Of a stretch of DNA of 64,000 nucleotides, positions 62,693 to 64,000 are shown piece after piece. Origin of the DNA: an uncultured Clostridia bacterium. GTDB taxonomy: Bacteria > Bacillota > Clostridia > Oscillospirales > Ruminococcaceae. The translations under genes and the position numbers were made by a program. The notes under the pieces are model-generated. The model was not told the DNA's origin. It saw only the letters and a program-made list of their open reading frames with translations, and did not search any database. The stretch is taken from the NCBI GenBank assembly GCA_947389015.1, contig CANDVA010000010.1, positions 1 to 64,000 of the forward strand. Reading direction: 5' to 3'. Positions within the stretch are counted from its first letter, which is position 1. The number at the start of each line of letters is the position of its first letter.

Positions 62693-63349
62693 ATGGCACA
62701 ATATAAATGCAATGTATGCGGAGCGGTCTTTGAAGCGCCAAACCACGCCGAGGCGGTCTGTCCGGAATGCGGAGTTTCGGGTGCGGATATCGTAGAGGTA
62801 CAGTCGAGCAATCAGAACAAATACGCCGGAACGCAGACCGAGCGCAATCTCGAGGCGGCTTTCGCGGGAGAGTCGCAAGCGCGAAACAAGTACACGTTCT
62901 TTGCGGCGAAAGCAAAACAGGATGGCTTTGAACAGATAGCCGCTATTTTCCAAAAAACCGCCGACAACGAAAAAGAACACGCCGAGATATGGTTCAAGGA
63001 GCTTGGCGGCATCGGCGCGACGTCGCAAAATCTCAAGGCGGGCGCGGAGGGCGAGAATTTCGAGTGGACGAATATGTACGCGAGCTTCGCCAAAACCGCC
63101 GAGGAGGAGGGATTTCCCGAGCTTGCGGGGAAATTCCGCATGGTCGCGGAAATCGAAAAGCACCATGAAGAGCGTTACCGTGCTCTCCTTAAAAACGTGG
63201 AAATGCAGGAGGTCTTTAAAAAGAGCGAGGTAAAGGTGTGGGAATGCCGCAACTGCGGACACATCGTCGTCGGCACGAACGCTCCGACGGTCTGTCCAGT
63301 TTGCTCAAAGCCGCAAAGCTATTTCCAAATATGTCCCGAAAATTACTGA
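62693..63349 (+). CDS. rbr: Rubrerythrin with two rubredoxin-like ends
   Basis: 218 residues. Peroxide-reducing di-iron protein. N-terminal iron ribbon CNVC...CPEC (Cys 6, 9, 23, 26), central four-helix di-iron domain with Glu/His ligands ([40 protein letters not shown]), and C-terminal rubredoxin CRNC...CPVC. Classical rubrerythrin has only the C-terminal ribbon. It protects an anaerobe from peroxide. AAAGGAGG precedes the ATG; no good promoter identified in the 230-base gap, which it shares with the divergent SASP gene. Confidence 0.93.
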   Translation: MAQYKCNVCGAVFEAPNHAEAVCPECGVSGADIVEVQSSNQNKYAGTQTERNLEAAFAGESQARNKYTFFAAKAKQDGFEQIAAIFQKTADNEKEHAEIWFKELGGIGATSQNLKAGAEGENFEWTNMYASFAKTAEEEGFPELAGKFRMVAEIEKHHEERYRALLKNVEMQEVFKKSEVKVWECRNCGHIVVGTNAPTVCPVCSKPQSYFQICPENY

Positions 63350-63353
63350 CGAA

Positions 63354-63381
63354 AACGGCGGTATCGTAAAATACCGCCGTT
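63354..63381. terminator. Bidirectional terminator after rubrerythrin
   Basis: 11-bp perfect stem (63354-63364 with 63371-63381), 6-base loop, then GTTTTAT on the plus strand; serves both converging genes. Confidence 0.92.
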
Positions 63382-63384
63382 GTT

Positions 63385-64000
63385 TTATATTCCGTTTACC
63401 GTAAAGTAGACCGTATACTGCTCGTCGATGATATCGTAAAGCGGTATCAGGTCAAAATTTTCGGGTTGGTTTATCGTCCGATATGTGCTCTGCTGCCACG
63501 GGAACGTGCTGTAAGTATGCTCGGTAACGTTTACAAGAGCGCTCTCGGGAGCGCCCTGTATACCGCGGTCGCTCGGACACAAGCCCGCAAGCACTACGGG
63601 TCCCTCAAGGAACGCTGTCAGCGCGGGCATATCGGGAAGCGCGGAGGTCGTCAGCGCCGCAGGGAAGTACACGCTTACCATGTCTTCCGTCCACTGCCGC
63701 GTGATGTTGATATAACCGCCGTCAGCCGCAGCATTGACCGTCTCGCCGTTCAGCTGCACCGCGGGCTGCCCCTTTACCCAATCGGGAACGCGCAGCGACA
63801 AAGTGAACTCCTCGGGAGCTTTAGCGATGACGTTTATTTTCAGATACCACCTCGACATACGGCTGTTGTCGTTTTCATCGAAAAGCGCGCCGTCATTGTA
63901 GTACTTCATATCAATGTTCTGCGTTATCGTGACGTTTTCGGAACGCTCATAGCACGAATTTATGTACTGCTCGACAAATACGCGCCCCTCGCCCTCGTAC
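63385..64000 (-). CDS. C-terminal part of a GH127-type glycosidase (partial)
   Basis: Reading frame stays open to the window edge, so the N-terminus is missing (about 204 residues visible). Beta-sandwich tail typical of the GH127/DUF1680 beta-L-arabinofuranosidase group: YINSCYERSENVTITQN, EFTLSLRVPDWVKGQPAVQLNGE (core LRVPDWVKG), ITRQWTEDMVSVYFP, and LEGPVVLAGL. Such enzymes release arabinose from plant polysaccharides, in keeping with a gut or rumen fibre degrader. The catalytic barrel lies beyond the window. Confidence 0.7.
   Translation of the reverse strand, partial: YEGEGRVFVEQYINSCYERSENVTITQNIDMKYYNDGALFDENDNSRMSRWYLKINVIAKAPEEFTLSLRVPDWVKGQPAVQLNGETVNAAADGGYINITRQWTEDMVSVYFPAALTTSALPDMPALTAFLEGPVVLAGLCPSDRGIQGAPESALVNVTEHTYSTFPWQQSTYRTINQPENFDLIPLYDIIDEQYTVYFTVNGI

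Noticed and set aside
1-64000. CRISPR arrays, tRNA/rRNA genes, insertion sequences, prophage
   Set aside because: No regular spaced repeats, no cloverleaf or rRNA-like stretches, and no transposase, integrase or phage proteins were seen on either strand.

Overview
The window reads as a chromosomal segment of a Gram-positive, endospore-forming member of the Clostridia, most like the Ruminococcaceae/Oscillospiraceae. The signs are PolC-type DNA polymerase III, SpoVT, an alpha/beta small acid-soluble spore protein, a short HisG plus HisZ pair, strong AGGAGG ribosome sites, vegetative TTGACA/TATAAT promoters, rubrerythrin and glycogen synthase. Nearly all genes lie on the minus strand. I saw no rRNA, tRNA, CRISPR array, insertion sequence or phage gene. 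The species is not determinable from the sequence alone.

Layout. 1-3.6 kb (plus strand): P-type ATPase, formate/nitrite-type channel and peptide deformylase, ending at a terminator shared with a facing two-component system (3.6-5.8 kb). 6-10.4 kb: an operon of prephenate dehydrogenase, a membrane protein, oligoendopeptidase F and a degenerate sensor-kinase-like protein, with a clear promoter and terminator. 10.4-12.0 kb: a compact unit of two tandem-duplicated small membrane proteins, a 45-residue membrane peptide and a membrane-anchored PstS-like protein. 12.1-13.4 kb: class II fructose-bisphosphate aldolase and a VOC protein. 13.4-15.9 kb: an operon of an XTP pyrophosphatase-like protein, HisE, a membrane-tethered sigma-factor-like protein and a HAD phosphatase.

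16.5-29.5 kb is a rambling histidine cluster read from a single promoter covered by a 25-bp palindrome: hisZ, hisG, hisD, a small membrane protein, hisB, NUDIX, hisH, an unknown gene, a broken glycosyltransferase, an unknown gene, HAD, hisA, HD, hisF and a ferredoxin-flavodoxin protein. Then come a decayed and an intact DUF4253 gene, a NUDIX-HisI fusion and an acetyltransferase. hisC is not in the window. All other steps from PRPP to imidazole-glycerol-phosphate and on to imidazole acetol-phosphate are encoded here.

29.6-41.5 kb is core housekeeping: homoserine dehydrogenase, pyrH, frr, uppS and cdsA, a terminator, then dxr, rseP, ispG and polC. It couples nucleotide, translation, isoprenoid and lipid-precursor functions. 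41.6-52.3 kb holds a DUF2871 protein, glycogen synthase, two AIM24-type proteins, an M50 protease, ilvD, a ROK glucokinase, mannose-6-phosphate isomerase, a LUD protein and an LCP-like protein. 52.4-64 kb is envelope and sporulation: alanine racemase, two GHL10-type wall proteins (one fused to an amidase), spoVT, an amidase-like lipoprotein, putP, a SASP with a structured leader, rubrerythrin, and the C-terminal part of a GH127-type glycosidase cut by the window edge.

Most of the window is ordinary core genome. The less ordinary parts are the cargo inside the his cluster, the NUDIX-HisI fusion, the sigma-like membrane protein, the orphan PstS-like unit, and the paired glycoside-hydrolase-like wall proteins.
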